Shown piece by piece: positions 5,544 to 5,842 of a stretch of DNA of 5,842 nt. The stretch lies in NCBI GenBank assembly GCA_026421105.1, contig JAPKDI010000095.1, forward strand, positions 1-5,842. The letters run 5' to 3'. This DNA is from Alphaproteobacteria bacterium. Lineage in GTDB: Bacteria > Pseudomonadota > Alphaproteobacteria > SHVP01. A program made the position numbers and the translations under genes. Within the stretch, counting starts at the first letter, position 1; each line of letters opens with the position of its first letter. The notes beneath the pieces are model-generated. The model ran no database searches. It was not told the origin of the DNA and worked only from the letters and a program-made list of their open reading frames with translations.

Positions 5544-5842
5544 GTGTCCACTAAGATTCGTCTATCCAGAGCCGGTGCAAAAAAGCGTCCCTATTATCGG
5601 GTCGTTGTCGCCGACGTCCGCAGCCCACGCGACGGCAAATTCCTCGAGCGTGTTGGGTCTTACAACCCGCTCCTACCGAAAACTGATCCTAATCGGGTCA
5701 AGATCAATGCCGATCGCGTCAGGTATTGGCTCGACCACGGCGCCCTGCCGACCGAACGGGTGGCGCGCTTTCTCGGCGAGGCCGAGATCATCCCGATGCC
5801 AGCACAGCGCAATAGCCCGCAAAAGAGCAAGCCCAAGGCCAA
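5544..5842 (+). CDS. rpsP: 30S ribosomal protein bS16, partial (3' end outside window)
   Basis: Small-subunit ribosomal protein bS16, which binds 16S rRNA and stabilises the 5' domain during assembly. Ninety-nine residues are visible before the window ends. The family pattern is plain: [20 protein letters not shown] (4-23), [17 protein letters not shown] (26-42), then [20 protein letters not shown] in the second half. The visible tail is basic and polar ([10 protein letters not shown]), matching the low-complexity C-terminal extension common in alphaproteobacterial bS16; the stop is not in the window. The start is a GTG. ffh-rpsP is the beginning of the widespread ffh-rpsP-rimM-trmD-rplS order, so rimM and trmD probably follow outside the window. 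Confidence 0.95.
   Translation, partial: MSTKIRLSRAGAKKRPYYRVVVADVRSPRDGKFLERVGSYNPLLPKTDPNRVKINADRVRYWLDHGALPTERVARFLGEAEIIPMPAQRNSPQKSKPKA

Overview
The window looks like the chromosome of an alphaproteobacterium, possibly of the Rhodospirillales type. This rests on the protein sequences, the moderately high GC with GC-rich third codon positions, and the gene order dapF-mtaB-ftsY-yciB facing away from ffh-rpsP. The assignment is inference; no species is claimed.

Layout: two transcription units diverge from an intergenic region at 3941-4139. Leftward (minus strand) run dapF (diaminopimelate epimerase, 3940-3092), mtaB (tRNA t6A37 methylthiotransferase, 3095-1857), ftsY (SRP receptor GTPase, 1864-929) and yciB/ispZ (inner-membrane septation protein A family, 849-262). 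The first three overlap by 4 and 8 nt, so they are almost certainly one operon with coupled translation; yciB follows after 79 nt. Rightward (plus strand) run ffh (SRP GTPase, 4140-5510) and rpsP (ribosomal protein bS16, from a GTG at 5544 and cut off by the window end), 33 nt apart. FtsY and Ffh are the two homologous GTPases that dock to target nascent membrane proteins, so both protein halves of the targeting system lie back to back here, beside a ribosomal protein gene and a tRNA-modification gene.

The intergenic region is the most interesting non-coding part. A strong sigma70-like promoter (TTGACC, 17 nt, TATTGT) points at ffh, but between it and the ffh start lie three consecutive hairpins, the last a long stem followed by five T's. 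This has the form of an intrinsic terminator placed before the gene it should express: either a structured attenuator leader for ffh or a small RNA of about 80 nt with ffh made by read-through. A second promoter candidate on the minus strand has its -10 box only 5 nt from the dapF ATG, suggesting a leaderless dapF message.

The left end (1-261) is less clear. A minus-strand frame reads as a small hydrophobic membrane protein but has no ATG or GTG start, only a CTG with a good ribosome binding site. A hairpin with a T-tract lies between it and yciB, but its polarity suits plus-strand transcription. The rest of the window is ordinary core housekeeping sequence; I see no mobile elements, CRISPR arrays, tRNAs or rRNAs.
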